DNA of 38,991 nucleotides from an uncultured Opitutales bacterium (GTDB taxonomy: Bacteria; Verrucomicrobiota; Verrucomicrobiia; Opitutales; Oceanipulchritudinaceae). Both the position numbers and the translations under genes were made by a program. This document shows positions 18,508 through 27,571 of the stretch, piece after piece. The stretch covers positions 1 to 38,991 of the forward strand of contig CAJXMX010000005.1 of the NCBI GenBank assembly GCA_913056355.1, written 5' to 3'. Numbering within the stretch: position 1 is the stretch's first letter; each line of letters begins with the position of its first letter. The notes below the pieces were generated by a model that saw only the letters and a list, made by a program, of their open reading frames with translations, was not told the origin of the DNA and did not search any database.

Positions 18508-18694
18508 GTTGAAGCCCAATGCCCCGAAAGTAGTATTTGCAGAAGGGGATCTTCGCTTGCTGAGGGTAAGGTTGGACGATCCAGACATAGAGGGAAGAAT
18601 CTTTGTCCTCATGAAAGGATCTCGAACGCTCAGGAGATATTGCAACATTGCAAATGCGGAACGGGCATTCTCCAAAAGCGGAGGGAAAAGTTGA
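18500..18694 (+). CDS. Small hypothetical protein, GTG start
   Basis: GTG at 18500 overlaps the previous stop and the TGA overlaps the next ATG (TGATG at 18692-18696). 64 aa: MIKLKPNAPKVVFAEGDLRLLRVRLDDPDIEGRIFVLMKGSRTLRRYCNIANAERAFSKSGGKS. Confidence 0.5.
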   Translation: MIKLKPNAPKVVFAEGDLRLLRVRLDDPDIEGRIFVLMKGSRTLRRYCNIANAERAFSKSGGKS

Positions 18695-19797
18695 TGAGTG
18701 ATCCTATAGAATCAATGGATTATGACCTTGTTGTGGATTTGGAGCCTAATGCGGTTTGGAAGGGCCTCCCGCCGCCAGTACCGCTGTCTACACTGCAAGC
18801 CGATCCCCCACCCCGACCAACTGAGTTAATCCACGGGCTGCTTTTCAAGGGCGGAAAGGCGCTGGGATCTGCACCTTCAAAAGGCAGGAAGACTTGGACC
18901 GCCCTCCATATGGGGATTTGTGTTGCGGCCGGTATGCCTTGGTTTGGATTTACGACAACACGGGCGAACGTCCTGTTCCTGGACTTGGAACTTCTTCCTC
19001 ACGAGTTGCCTGAGCGGCTGGCAAGCATCCAGCGCAAAGTTGGCACTTCCGACTCATCAGGGATATTCGTGCAACAGCTTCGCGGTCACAGGCTTTCTAT
19101 GGATCGCGTCAAAGCGGGCATTATTGAATTCTGTCAACTCCATGAAATTGGACTGCTCATCATTGATCCTTACTATAAGCTGAGCGGTGGAGCTGACGAA
19201 ATTGGAACAGAGGGCGTCAGCGAATTTCTATTCAATCTGGATGAAATAGCCCGCGAGGCGGGACCTGCCATCGCGATAAATCACCACTTCACCAAGGGTG
19301 ACAGTTCGCAGAAGTCGGTTATCGACCTTGCAAGTGGGAGCGGAGTTTTCGGACGGGATCCAGACTTGATTTGGGGAATCCGCGAATTGAAGGATAGCAC
19401 CATCGAGCAACCCCTCGTTAGGATGGAATTCGTAGTACGATCATTCAAACCCGTGAAGCCTATCGGACTCCGCTGGGATTTCCCCATTTGGAGGCATGAC
19501 GAATCCCTTGACCTGGAACTGAAGCAACCGGGTAAGTCTGGAAAACCTCCGAATGAAAACTACACGGTCGAGAACATCCTCGAAATCCTCGGAAAAAAGG
19601 AGCTTTCGGTGGGCGAATGGGGTGATCTTAGCGGTGCCAAATTGGGCATCAAGGTCCGGAGATTTAAAGAACTCAAGGCCTTTGCCAAAAATAATGATTT
19701 CATCACGGAGCGGAAAGAGGGCCGTTTCACGTATTGCCGTAGAACACGTGCAGAAAGGCAGGATGAGTTTAATGCACTTAACAACCCGTATAAATAG
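18694..19797 (+). CDS. RepA-like / AAA_25 family ATPase
   Basis: Degenerate Walker A 'GSAPSKGRKTWTALHMGICVAAG', 'NVLFLDLEL', 'IGLLIIDPYYKL', 'AIAINHHFTKGD', typical of RepA-like DnaB-fold ATPases. ATG 18694 fits the TGATG overlap better than the ORF-track start at 18640. Confidence 0.72.
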   Translation: MSDPIESMDYDLVVDLEPNAVWKGLPPPVPLSTLQADPPPRPTELIHGLLFKGGKALGSAPSKGRKTWTALHMGICVAAGMPWFGFTTTRANVLFLDLELLPHELPERLASIQRKVGTSDSSGIFVQQLRGHRLSMDRVKAGIIEFCQLHEIGLLIIDPYYKLSGGADEIGTEGVSEFLFNLDEIAREAGPAIAINHHFTKGDSSQKSVIDLASGSGVFGRDPDLIWGIRELKDSTIEQPLVRMEFVVRSFKPVKPIGLRWDFPIWRHDESLDLELKQPGKSGKPPNENYTVENILEILGKKELSVGEWGDLSGAKLGIKVRRFKELKAFAKNNDFITERKEGRFTYCRRTRAERQDEFNALNNPYK

Positions 19798-19811
19798 AGG
19801 GCTCAATGGCT

Positions 19812-19944
19812 ATAGGTGCACAAATGCAGAAATCCAAAAACAATTACTGCACACGTCGGAACCCATGCCGAGAGGGGGGCAAAAAGGCGGCTTTAAAAGC
19901 CTTTTTTACCCCCGCATGGGACAATAGGTGCACAAATGCAGAAA
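19812..19944. repeat. 21-bp direct repeats 112 bp apart
   Basis: ataggtgcacaaatgcagaaa at 19812-19832 and 19924-19944 in the non-coding gap after the RepA-like gene. Confidence 0.75.
19881..19907 (+). terminator. Putative intrinsic terminator
   Basis: aaaaaggcggctttaaaagccttttttacc: AAAAAGGC...GCCTTTTTT stem followed by T-run, downstream of the RepA-like gene. Confidence 0.55.
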
Positions 19945-20036
19945 ACCCCGTAGGGGGACGTGTGATATATATATCCCATCGGGCTTTCTAGATGCGGGCC
20001 CAGCCATCAGCCAATTCTCAACGAAATATTACCACC

Positions 20037-20612
20037 ATGCCAAAGCCATTGGACATAACGAAACAGCAGAGAGAGGCGATCATGCGCCGATACATTGCGG
20101 GCGAATCGCCGTTGGCGATTGCCTTGGAGCTTAAACATCTCCGGCTTACTGCCAAGCAGATAACATCGTTGGCCTACCGTGAGGGGTGGCGGGAGTTGCG
20201 GATCGAGAACCTGGTTGAGCGAGAAAATCGCGATCCCGAGCGGATCCTTGCAGCGATTCGAAGAGAGGATGTTGAGAAACTTGCGCAGTTAGTTGTAGAC
20301 GCTTTTGATGATGCTGAGAGGGACCAGCGAATGCTTTCATCCAACGGCTGGGGACTGGTCCGGGATGCGGCAGGTGCATCCAGCCTCATGAGAGCAAAGA
20401 AACTGGCTATGGATCGCCTTTTCACCCTGTTTGGCATTAGCCAGCAACCACAGCCTCAAATTCCTGCGCGCGGGGGACTGGATTTCCTCCTTGTCGAGCC
20501 AATCAGCGGAGGCGTAAATGACCGTAGCAAAGTCGTCGAGGCGGAGGCAACGGATGTGGACCCAGATCTGGATGATTTGGAGATCGAATTTGATGACGAG
20601 GACCAAAAATGA
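20037..20612 (+). CDS. HTH protein, possibly terminase-small-subunit-like
   Basis: N-term 'ITKQQREAIMRRYIAGESPLAIALELKHLRLTAKQITSLAYREGWRELR' resembles HTH of small terminase-type proteins; acidic C-term tail. Family assignment weak. Confidence 0.5.
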   Translation: MPKPLDITKQQREAIMRRYIAGESPLAIALELKHLRLTAKQITSLAYREGWRELRIENLVERENRDPERILAAIRREDVEKLAQLVVDAFDDAERDQRMLSSNGWGLVRDAAGASSLMRAKKLAMDRLFTLFGISQQPQPQIPARGGLDFLLVEPISGGVNDRSKVVEAEATDVDPDLDDLEIEFDDEDQK

Positions 20613-20788
20613 AGCCGGAAAATAAATCACCATTCAAATCCGCCTCAGGCAGAAGGTGGCTAATGATATTCCGGATTGCTCTGACTATCGTACTTTTCCT
20701 ATTAGTAGCTAACGCAGAAGATACAGGAAACGCACTAATGATCGTAATATTTTCAGCCTTAGCGATGGCTGCTTACTCTAGCGTCTGA
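20609..20788 (+). CDS. Small membrane protein (59 aa), not in the supplied ORF track
   Basis: ATGA overlap with the upstream stop. Translation MKPENKSPFKSASGRRWLMIFRIALTIVLFLLVANAEDTGNALMIVIFSALAMAAYSSV has two hydrophobic stretches. Confidence 0.5.
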   Translation: MKPENKSPFKSASGRRWLMIFRIALTIVLFLLVANAEDTGNALMIVIFSALAMAAYSSV

Positions 20789-20797
20789 ACAAAAGGA

Positions 20798-21253
20798 CTA
20801 TTTCTTGGCAGTCTTGATCCGCTTCCGCGCCACCTTCTCTGCTTTTGGTTCAGGCTTTTCCTCTACTAGTGGAGGAAACCGAACCGTAGGAATCGAAATG
20901 GGTCCGTGTGGCAATCGGCAGGTCAGATTGATAACCATCTCCCTGACAGATCCATATAGGACAGAGGGTCCGTTGGCTGTGACCAGCTGGGCAATCTTGT
21001 CCTCTGGCCAAGCGTCGACTACCACAAAATAGCCGACAATTTCAAATTCACCTGTGTAGGCGGGTGTCTTGTCAGGAAACTCGCTCAACTTTAGCTTGAG
21101 CGTTACACGATGTCGGCGTGGATTCGTGTTATCCACGCCATACCCCAACTCGCACTCGACCTTGTTCTGGGAATCATCGGCAGCACCTTCCCGGGCGGAG
21201 ATCTGAATCCGGGTAAAGTGGTGGCCTTCAAGCTGCAGAGGCGAAGGTTGCAT
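20798..21253 (-). CDS. SecB-like chaperone of a toxin-antitoxin-chaperone (TAC) module
   Basis: SecB-like C-terminal region 'LYGSVREMVINLTCRLPHGPISIPTVRFPP' after a beta-rich region; overlaps the upstream antitoxin gene. Confidence 0.72.
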   Translation of the reverse strand: MQPSPLQLEGHHFTRIQISAREGAADDSQNKVECELGYGVDNTNPRRHRVTLKLKLSEFPDKTPAYTGEFEIVGYFVVVDAWPEDKIAQLVTANGPSVLYGSVREMVINLTCRLPHGPISIPTVRFPPLVEEKPEPKAEKVARKRIKTAKK

Positions 21254-21668
21254 CGGAATCCGAAATGGCGGTTGTTTCTTGTTGGTCCTGATCCACCACC
21301 AGCACTTGGGGATGGACCATATCCACCCAATGGGTTTGGCAGTTGGCCGGTTCTAGGTGGCAACGGAAATGACAATCAAGCGCCTCCGCGATTTGGACCA
21401 TGGTTTCAATGGTGAAATTATTGCTGCCAGCAAGGAGCTTGGTGATGTGGGACTGCTTCTTACCAAGCCGTTCGGCCAGTTCGGTACGGGTCATGTCCAA
21501 AGCCTGCATGCGGCGGACAGTCTTTTCGGTGAACTCATTCTTGGCACCTTCAACCCGGTAGTCGAGGCGCTGCCGAGCCTGATCGAACAGTTCTTCGAAA
21601 CTGTCAAAATCAGCGTAGGGGCCTTCGAGGCGCTGGTTCGTGTTTGAGGGTTTTCTTCCTTTTTTCAT
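21228..21668 (-). CDS. HigA/XRE-family antitoxin with C-terminal extension (putative chaperone-addiction region)
   Basis: HTH 'MTRTELAERLGKKQSHITKLLAGSNNFTIETMVQIAEALDC', then ~45 aa extension 'HFRCHLEPANCQTHWVDMVHPQVLVVDQDQQETTAISDSDATFASAA'. Confidence 0.82.
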   Translation of the reverse strand: MKKGRKPSNTNQRLEGPYADFDSFEELFDQARQRLDYRVEGAKNEFTEKTVRRMQALDMTRTELAERLGKKQSHITKLLAGSNNFTIETMVQIAEALDCHFRCHLEPANCQTHWVDMVHPQVLVVDQDQQETTAISDSDATFASAA

Positions 21669-22053
21669 CGAAATATCGGTTTTTGTCGCGTTGGGCGCGC
21701 TCCAGTTCGTTTGAAGGGGTTTTCTTTGACTTTTTTACAAATCCGTGGGTGCAGATAATCAAGCTGCCATCGTCCCAGAAACACAGGACACGCAGCTTGG
21801 TGGTTTTGATTTCAAACAGACCGTCGGATCCTGGCAGGGCCTTGAACTTCTGATCGTTGGCTGGTGGGCCATCCCGCGCAATGTCGTCCCACAGCCGGAC
21901 AAGCTTGGAAAGCTCCTCCCAGTGGGTATTCTTGATCTCCTGGCAGAATTTCAGTGTGGCGCATGGGTCTTTTCCTCCACCTTTCCCGGGTGTGGCAATA
22001 GCGCGAATTTCCACTTTGCCGCCGGTCCGGATGATTTTCGTCTTTAAGGCCAT
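21610..22053 (-). CDS. HigB/RelE-superfamily (Gp49-like) toxin
   Basis: 'LFEIKTTKLRVLCFWDDGSLIICTHGFVKKSKKTPSNELERAQRDKNRYF', typical of the phage-derived Gp49/HigB family; overlaps the HTH antitoxin gene. Confidence 0.82.
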   Translation of the reverse strand: MALKTKIIRTGGKVEIRAIATPGKGGGKDPCATLKFCQEIKNTHWEELSKLVRLWDDIARDGPPANDQKFKALPGSDGLFEIKTTKLRVLCFWDDGSLIICTHGFVKKSKKTPSNELERAQRDKNRYFDEKRKKTLKHEPAPRRPLR

Positions 22054-22059
22054 GATTTA

Positions 22060-22074
22060 ACTTATAATTTAAGT
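22060..22074. promoter_or_regulatory. Short inverted repeat just upstream of the TAC toxin start (candidate operator)
   Basis: ACTTA-TAATT-TAAGT, 7 bp upstream of the toxin ATG, in the AT-rich gap between hsdS and the toxin. Confidence 0.35.
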
Positions 22075-22097
22075 CCAGTCAAATTTTTCAGGAATTT

Positions 22098-23471
22098 TCA
22101 ACTCCGTTTTTTGGCCGTCCGTTTTCGGGCTGCTCTTTTCCGGGCCGGCTTTGGCCGGGATTCCCTCTCCGCATGGATGCGCTCCAGCAGGACAGAGGCC
22201 GGCTCGTACTCCCGCCCTTCCCGCCGGGCCAACTCCGCCTCGGTCGGGACCAACTCCCCCCGAAAGGCCTTCGCCAGCACCGATTGGGTAAGTTTGTCGA
22301 CGTGAGTCTTGGCATTCTGGTAGCGGCCCTCGAGGCTGTCAGCGAGGGAAAAGAGGGCATTTACCCGGCGGACGATTTCCTGCTGCTCATCAAGTGGAGG
22401 CAGAGGAATTAACTGCATCTTCAAGTCTTTACCGGAAATGCCATTTTGCCCAGCACTGGACTTCGCTTTTTCAATCAACCGAGCATGTGCTGTTTCATCC
22501 GAAAAAACGGCTTCGACGAATTCTGGCTTAGCGCGAGATTCATCCAATCTAACGCGCATTAACTTGTCCGGGTAAAGGCATGGCTGTGTCTCCAAACCTC
22601 GGGTCATTCCACAGACTCCTAGCAAATCTAAACTTCCGTTATACCGCGTAAACATTAAGTCACCGTCCCTTAGCCCGTACTTCTCTAGATGCTGTTCTCC
22701 ATTCGGTAAGAATCGATGATCACTAAGATCAACCAAACCTCGTCTAGCTGCACTGATCCTGAGAATTGGAATACCCGGAGGCTCAATAGATGGCTTAGGG
22801 GATAATCCGTTTCTTAATTCCTCAATTACTTCAGAGAAAGTAATCCAACTCCATGTCCTAGGAATCGATGGCAACTCACTACCACTTGAATCGAAATAAC
22901 CAACATTCTCCTCCCGCCAATCGGCGGTCAATTTTCCGGAGCAGGCGGCGGCGAGGACGGATTGGCGGAAGCGTTTGAGGATGGTGGGGATGCGTTCGAG
23001 GCGCTGGCGGCAGACATCCACCTTGCCCAGCACCGCATCCAGTTTCTCCACGATGCGCTTTTGTTCGGCAAGGGGTGGAAGGGGGATTGCGGTCTGATAA
23101 GCAGAATCACGGTTGATACCGGGAATTGCAGAAGACTTTTCCTGCTGCCCCAACTGCAAACTTCTAATAAGTAACTCCCAAAACTCAGGTAGCAATCCAC
23201 ATGGAAACTCATCAATGTAATATGTTGTATCGATGGGCCAACAGGGAGTTTTTGAAAAGTGAACTTCTCCAACAGAACCCTTCCTGCCTATGATGATAGT
23301 TGGCCCGGAAGTTAAAGCTTTGTCGTGGAGACCAACTATACCATTAGATCCGTAAACATTTGCTGAACCTGAATTACTTCTATCCTCAGCCTTTAATGCC
23401 TTTCCATACTTGAAGGTGAAAAGGCTACCAATTGAAGATTCAATCCAGCCCTCAGGAAGCTCCTCGCTCAT
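22098..23471 (-). CDS. hsdS: Type I restriction-modification specificity subunit HsdS
   Basis: Two TRD/spacer halves: 'PLPPLAEQKRIVEKLDAVLGKVD...' and 'PLPPLDEQQEIVRRVNALFSLAD...'. Confidence 0.93.
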   Translation of the reverse strand: MSEELPEGWIESSIGSLFTFKYGKALKAEDRSNSGSANVYGSNGIVGLHDKALTSGPTIIIGRKGSVGEVHFSKTPCWPIDTTYYIDEFPCGLLPEFWELLIRSLQLGQQEKSSAIPGINRDSAYQTAIPLPPLAEQKRIVEKLDAVLGKVDVCRQRLERIPTILKRFRQSVLAAACSGKLTADWREENVGYFDSSGSELPSIPRTWSWITFSEVIEELRNGLSPKPSIEPPGIPILRISAARRGLVDLSDHRFLPNGEQHLEKYGLRDGDLMFTRYNGSLDLLGVCGMTRGLETQPCLYPDKLMRVRLDESRAKPEFVEAVFSDETAHARLIEKAKSSAGQNGISGKDLKMQLIPLPPLDEQQEIVRRVNALFSLADSLEGRYQNAKTHVDKLTQSVLAKAFRGELVPTEAELARREGREYEPASVLLERIHAERESRPKPARKRAARKRTAKKRS

Positions 23472-24874
23472 GCCTCAACCGCCTCCTGCTTTTCGACAAG
23501 GGCGATGATTTCCTTCAGGTCATCGACGACGGCTTCCAGTTCGGTGATGGCTTCGGCAGCGAGGTCCTGCGGTTCAGGAAGGTCGTCGGCATCGTCCAGA
23601 GACTCATCCTTGATCCAATTGATATCGAGCTTGTAATCGCGCTCCTTGATCGCCTCCAGGGAGAAGCGGTGGAAACGCTCCCGCTTGCTGCGGGTGGAAA
23701 GGCCGTTGGGATCGGCTCCATAGCATTCCTCAAACTCAGCAAAGTGGGCAGACGTCAGAGGCCGGTCCTTCTTGGTGATGCCGGGAACATTGGCGCGAGC
23801 GTCGTAGATCCATGTCTCGGTGGTGGGCCGTCCCTTCTGCAGGAAGACCACATTTGCCTTCACCCCCTGGCTGTAGGGCGTGAATGTCCCGCGAGGCAGG
23901 CGCAGGATCGTATGAACAGCGGCATCTTCCATTACCAGTCTGAAGACCTCGCCAGCCTTACCCTCGAACAGACAGTTGTCAGGCAGAACGATTGCTGCCC
24001 GTCCACCGGGCTTGAGGGAAGTTAGCACATGCTGGACGAAGTTGAGTTGCTTATTGCTCGTCTCGATCGTGAAATCTTCCCGTTCCGGGGCGGAGTTGGC
24101 TCCCTTGGTTCCGAAAGGAGGATTCGTAAGAACGCAGTCATGGCGATTGCCGTCAAAGGGTTCATAGATTGTATCACCAATCTTGATACGCGGCTCCACA
24201 CCATGGAGGTAAAGGTTCATCAGGGCCAGACGCCGGGGCCTTGGAACAAGGTCCTGCCCTATGTAGGTTGCGGTTTTGATATGCTTGGCATCCGTGCGGT
24301 CAAAGACGCCCTTGCTTTCCTCCACCAACCATTCATAGGCACAGACGAGAAAGCCTCCAGTACCGCAGGCCGGGTCACAGACCGTGAATTCTCGCTTGCC
24401 CCTCGGATCGGGCTTCATCACCCGACAGATGGATTGAATGAGCGGGCGTGGCGTAAAGTATTGTCCCGCTCCCTTTTTGCCTTCACTGGCAGCCTTTTCC
24501 AGCAGGCCCTCAAAAGCGGCGCCTTTGACATCCACATCCATCGCCGACCATTCCTCGGCATCAATCATCGTAATGAGACGCTTGAGATTGACCGGGTTAT
24601 TGAAGCGCGGGGTCGACTGGGCGAATATTTCCCCGAGCAGGCCTTTCGATTCACGCAGAGCGCGCAAGGTATCGGCGTAGTGGTCGGTCAGGTCCGTACC
24701 TGATTTCTCTCGCAAGGCAGACCAGTCATAACCATTGGGAATTTCCGCTTCCCGCTCGTCCGCCATCTTCAGGAATAGCAGGTAGGTCAGCTGTTCAATG
24801 TAATCCCCATAGTCCACGCCATCATGCCGCAGCGTGTGGCAAAAGCCCCAGAGTTTGTTTACGATATCACTCAT
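23468..24874 (-). CDS. hsdM: Type I restriction-modification N6-adenine methyltransferase HsdM
   Basis: 'DPACGTGGFLVCAYEWL' (SAM motif), 'LTNPPFGTKG' (NPPF motif); 4-bp ATGA overlap with hsdS. Confidence 0.95.
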   Translation of the reverse strand: MSDIVNKLWGFCHTLRHDGVDYGDYIEQLTYLLFLKMADEREAEIPNGYDWSALREKSGTDLTDHYADTLRALRESKGLLGEIFAQSTPRFNNPVNLKRLITMIDAEEWSAMDVDVKGAAFEGLLEKAASEGKKGAGQYFTPRPLIQSICRVMKPDPRGKREFTVCDPACGTGGFLVCAYEWLVEESKGVFDRTDAKHIKTATYIGQDLVPRPRRLALMNLYLHGVEPRIKIGDTIYEPFDGNRHDCVLTNPPFGTKGANSAPEREDFTIETSNKQLNFVQHVLTSLKPGGRAAIVLPDNCLFEGKAGEVFRLVMEDAAVHTILRLPRGTFTPYSQGVKANVVFLQKGRPTTETWIYDARANVPGITKKDRPLTSAHFAEFEECYGADPNGLSTRSKRERFHRFSLEAIKERDYKLDINWIKDESLDDADDLPEPQDLAAEAITELEAVVDDLKEIIALVEKQEAVEA

Positions 24875-24886
24875 ATTGAAAGTTCA

Positions 24887-27571
24887 TCAGGCGGCGACCG
24901 CCTCGTTGATTTGTCGGATCAGTTCCGGCAGTTTTTGCGCAAAGATCTTCTTCACCCGTGGCAAGCCACCCCGTTTGGAGAAAATAGGAATGTAGTCAAA
25001 ATCCTCTTCGGAAAGGCTGAGGTTGGAAACCAGATGCTCACGGATATAACCCAGCCATTCGCGTTGAATTTCCGTAAACTCTTCCTCCGCCAAAATCCTG
25101 TCCATGGCCAGTTCTACCCGCTTCTGGGCGGTGAGCAGTGGCGCTTCCTCACTGGCCCCATGTTTCACAATCGAAATGATATCCGCCATGGCGGTATGGC
25201 CAGCCACTTCATGAGCCCGCTGCAACTTGTCTTCCGGGAACCGGTTTTCCATCAACACATCCCGAAGAGACTTTAATGCATCCGGACTCCAGTCGGATGG
25301 GTGCTTCAATAAAATCCCCAACGCTTCCAGCTGGTCACCATGTTCATGGACGAACTGGCTGAAGGCCTCCAGGTAATCCTGTGGTTTCTCGAACTCTCCA
25401 AAGCGTTCAATCTTCCGGGACGACACCTCATCCTCCACGCCATGGGCCACAATGAAGGGTATCTTGGACTTGGGATAGTCCTCCAATGCCTTTTGAAATT
25501 CCGGATCGCGAAGGAGCTTCATCGTTTCCCGGAAATCGTCCCGCAGGCGTTGGGGCAGCTCGGTGGCAAACTGGCCAATATCTCCATGAGCGATGAACGG
25601 GGCAAAGTGCTCGTAGGCGTCGCCGCTCATGTTCTTTTCAATCCGACGCAGGCGCTTGATGAGGACCCGGATATGGTAATCCCGTTCGACATTCTGCCAG
25701 ATGTTTTCGATGACCTGCGGCAAGGAAAGCGAAGGCTGGCCGGTGTCGGGTAGCTCGAAGTTGGAAACCTCCTTGAAATACTGGACGAGCGATCCGTCAA
25801 AGCAGTCGAAGACGACAAATTTCGTCTTGCTGATCTCGTCACACCGCCGGGTGCCCCGTCCAAGCATCTGCTCCCAGAGGATACGGCTCTTTACCGGTCG
25901 CATGAATACAATGAATTCCAGGGCCGGGATGTCCACGCCGGTCGAGAGCATGTCCACAGTGACAACCACCTTGGGATTGGGCCGGTTACGAAATTCCCGG
26001 ATGCGCTGCAATGGACGGTCCACATTCGGATTGCCGGTGATCTTCTGCACAAAAGCATCGCCCTGACCGAATACCTGACGACAGGTCTGCACCAACTGGT
26101 CGGCATGGGAACTGTGCGCAACATCGTTGACGGCGAAGATCAGGATTTTGGGAAAGCGACCGGTTGCTTCCTCATGGGCATAGGCGTGCTTGGCCACTTC
26201 CTCGATAATCTTGCGATTGCTGTCCGGGGCGGTGATGCGCCGCTCGATTTCGGAGGATTCATACTGCCGCTCGTCCTCAAGGTCATCAAAGGTCAGCTGG
26301 CCAGTGGTTGGGTCGATCTTGCCCACCTGTTCGCCTTCATGAAGGAAAATGCCATTCATGCGGACACCCGATTTCACGGCCACAACCTCATAGTCGACAA
26401 GGTAGCCATCCAGAATCGCCTGCTCGACGCCGTAGCGAAATACCGGAGGACCGAAGAGGCTGACGGTGTGAGCGGCGGGCGTGGCCGTGAGACCGATGCG
26501 GATGGCATCAAAATGGTTCAGGGTACTGCGCCAAAGGCTGACTTCCTTGGCCGTGTAGCCCCGGTGGCACTCGTCCGCGATGATCAGGTCAAAGGCATGA
26601 ATGGGGATATCCAGCTTGTCGGCATCGTCCTCGTTGTCGGCATCATTGGATTCCCAGCTAAAGCCGCCTTCTGCGCCAAACAGATTCCGGGCCATGCGCT
26701 GGATGGTGGAAACATAAACAAAGGTCTTGGACGGATCCGGGTTGGTCAGATACTCCACCGGCAGCACACTCGGGTCAAAGGGATCGTCCTCACCGAAATC
26801 CTCCTTCCGGAACCGCTGGCTGAAGACTTCATACTCCTGCGTGAGCTTGTTTCCATAGGGAGTGGAAAAGGCATTGAATTCACGAACCGCCTGTGCCGCC
26901 AGTGCCTTCCGATCGACAAGAAAGAGAATCCGCTTGAAGAGCTTGGACTCCAGAAGCCTGTAAATCTGCGAAACGGTCAGATAGGTTTTTCCGGTACCGG
27001 TTGCCATCGCGACCAGAAAATCCCGCCTACCGTGGCGAATGGCCGTTTCAACAGCCTGAATGCAGGCCTGCTGATAATCGCGAAGCCGGGGAATCCAGTC
27101 CGGTGGAGTGTCGGCCAGCCACTGCATGCCCGGTGCCGGGTCGGTATGAAAGGAGGTTGTCAACGCTTCCGGGCTATGGAAGTGCGCCACTTGGCGCGAG
27201 GTGGGATGCTCGCTCCGGACATCCAGATGCCAGATGATTTCCCCATTGGTGGCATAGAGGAACGGCACTCGCAATCCATCCCAATTTCCCGGACCGTCCG
27301 TTGCCCCCTCGGCATACCGCTTAGCCTGCTCCAGAACATTCTGCGGGCTCACCGTGACCTTCTTGGCTTCGACGATTCCCAACAGGACGCCATCAACAAA
27401 CATGGCATAATCCGCGGGACCGTTCTCGGTGGGATACTCTTCCACAGCATGCCGGGTCAGAGTTGATGTGTCCATCCCTTGAATCCATGGAGTCACTTCC
27501 CAAGCGGGCGTACAGGCGCGTAATCGTTTGTCTATTCGCTCCTTCCGCGTCTGCCACTCCAGTTCTTGCAT
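24887..27571 (-). CDS. hsdR: Type I restriction endonuclease subunit HsdR (DEAD/DEAH helicase)
   Basis: 'MATGTGKTYLTVSQ' Walker A, 'LIIADECHRGY', 'GLTATPAAHT', 'MLGRGTRRCD'; N-term nuclease-like region 'GPADYAMFVDGVLLGIVEAKK'. Confidence 0.95.
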   Translation of the reverse strand: MQELEWQTRKERIDKRLRACTPAWEVTPWIQGMDTSTLTRHAVEEYPTENGPADYAMFVDGVLLGIVEAKKVTVSPQNVLEQAKRYAEGATDGPGNWDGLRVPFLYATNGEIIWHLDVRSEHPTSRQVAHFHSPEALTTSFHTDPAPGMQWLADTPPDWIPRLRDYQQACIQAVETAIRHGRRDFLVAMATGTGKTYLTVSQIYRLLESKLFKRILFLVDRKALAAQAVREFNAFSTPYGNKLTQEYEVFSQRFRKEDFGEDDPFDPSVLPVEYLTNPDPSKTFVYVSTIQRMARNLFGAEGGFSWESNDADNEDDADKLDIPIHAFDLIIADECHRGYTAKEVSLWRSTLNHFDAIRIGLTATPAAHTVSLFGPPVFRYGVEQAILDGYLVDYEVVAVKSGVRMNGIFLHEGEQVGKIDPTTGQLTFDDLEDERQYESSEIERRITAPDSNRKIIEEVAKHAYAHEEATGRFPKILIFAVNDVAHSSHADQLVQTCRQVFGQGDAFVQKITGNPNVDRPLQRIREFRNRPNPKVVVTVDMLSTGVDIPALEFIVFMRPVKSRILWEQMLGRGTRRCDEISKTKFVVFDCFDGSLVQYFKEVSNFELPDTGQPSLSLPQVIENIWQNVERDYHIRVLIKRLRRIEKNMSGDAYEHFAPFIAHGDIGQFATELPQRLRDDFRETMKLLRDPEFQKALEDYPKSKIPFIVAHGVEDEVSSRKIERFGEFEKPQDYLEAFSQFVHEHGDQLEALGILLKHPSDWSPDALKSLRDVLMENRFPEDKLQRAHEVAGHTAMADIISIVKHGASEEAPLLTAQKRVELAMDRILAEEEFTEIQREWLGYIREHLVSNLSLSEEDFDYIPIFSKRGGLPRVKKIFAQKLPELIRQINEAVAA

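Noticed and set aside
26105-27466. 453-aa plus-strand ORF antisense to hsdR
   Set aside because: Shadow ORF; hsdR motifs are unambiguous on the other strand.
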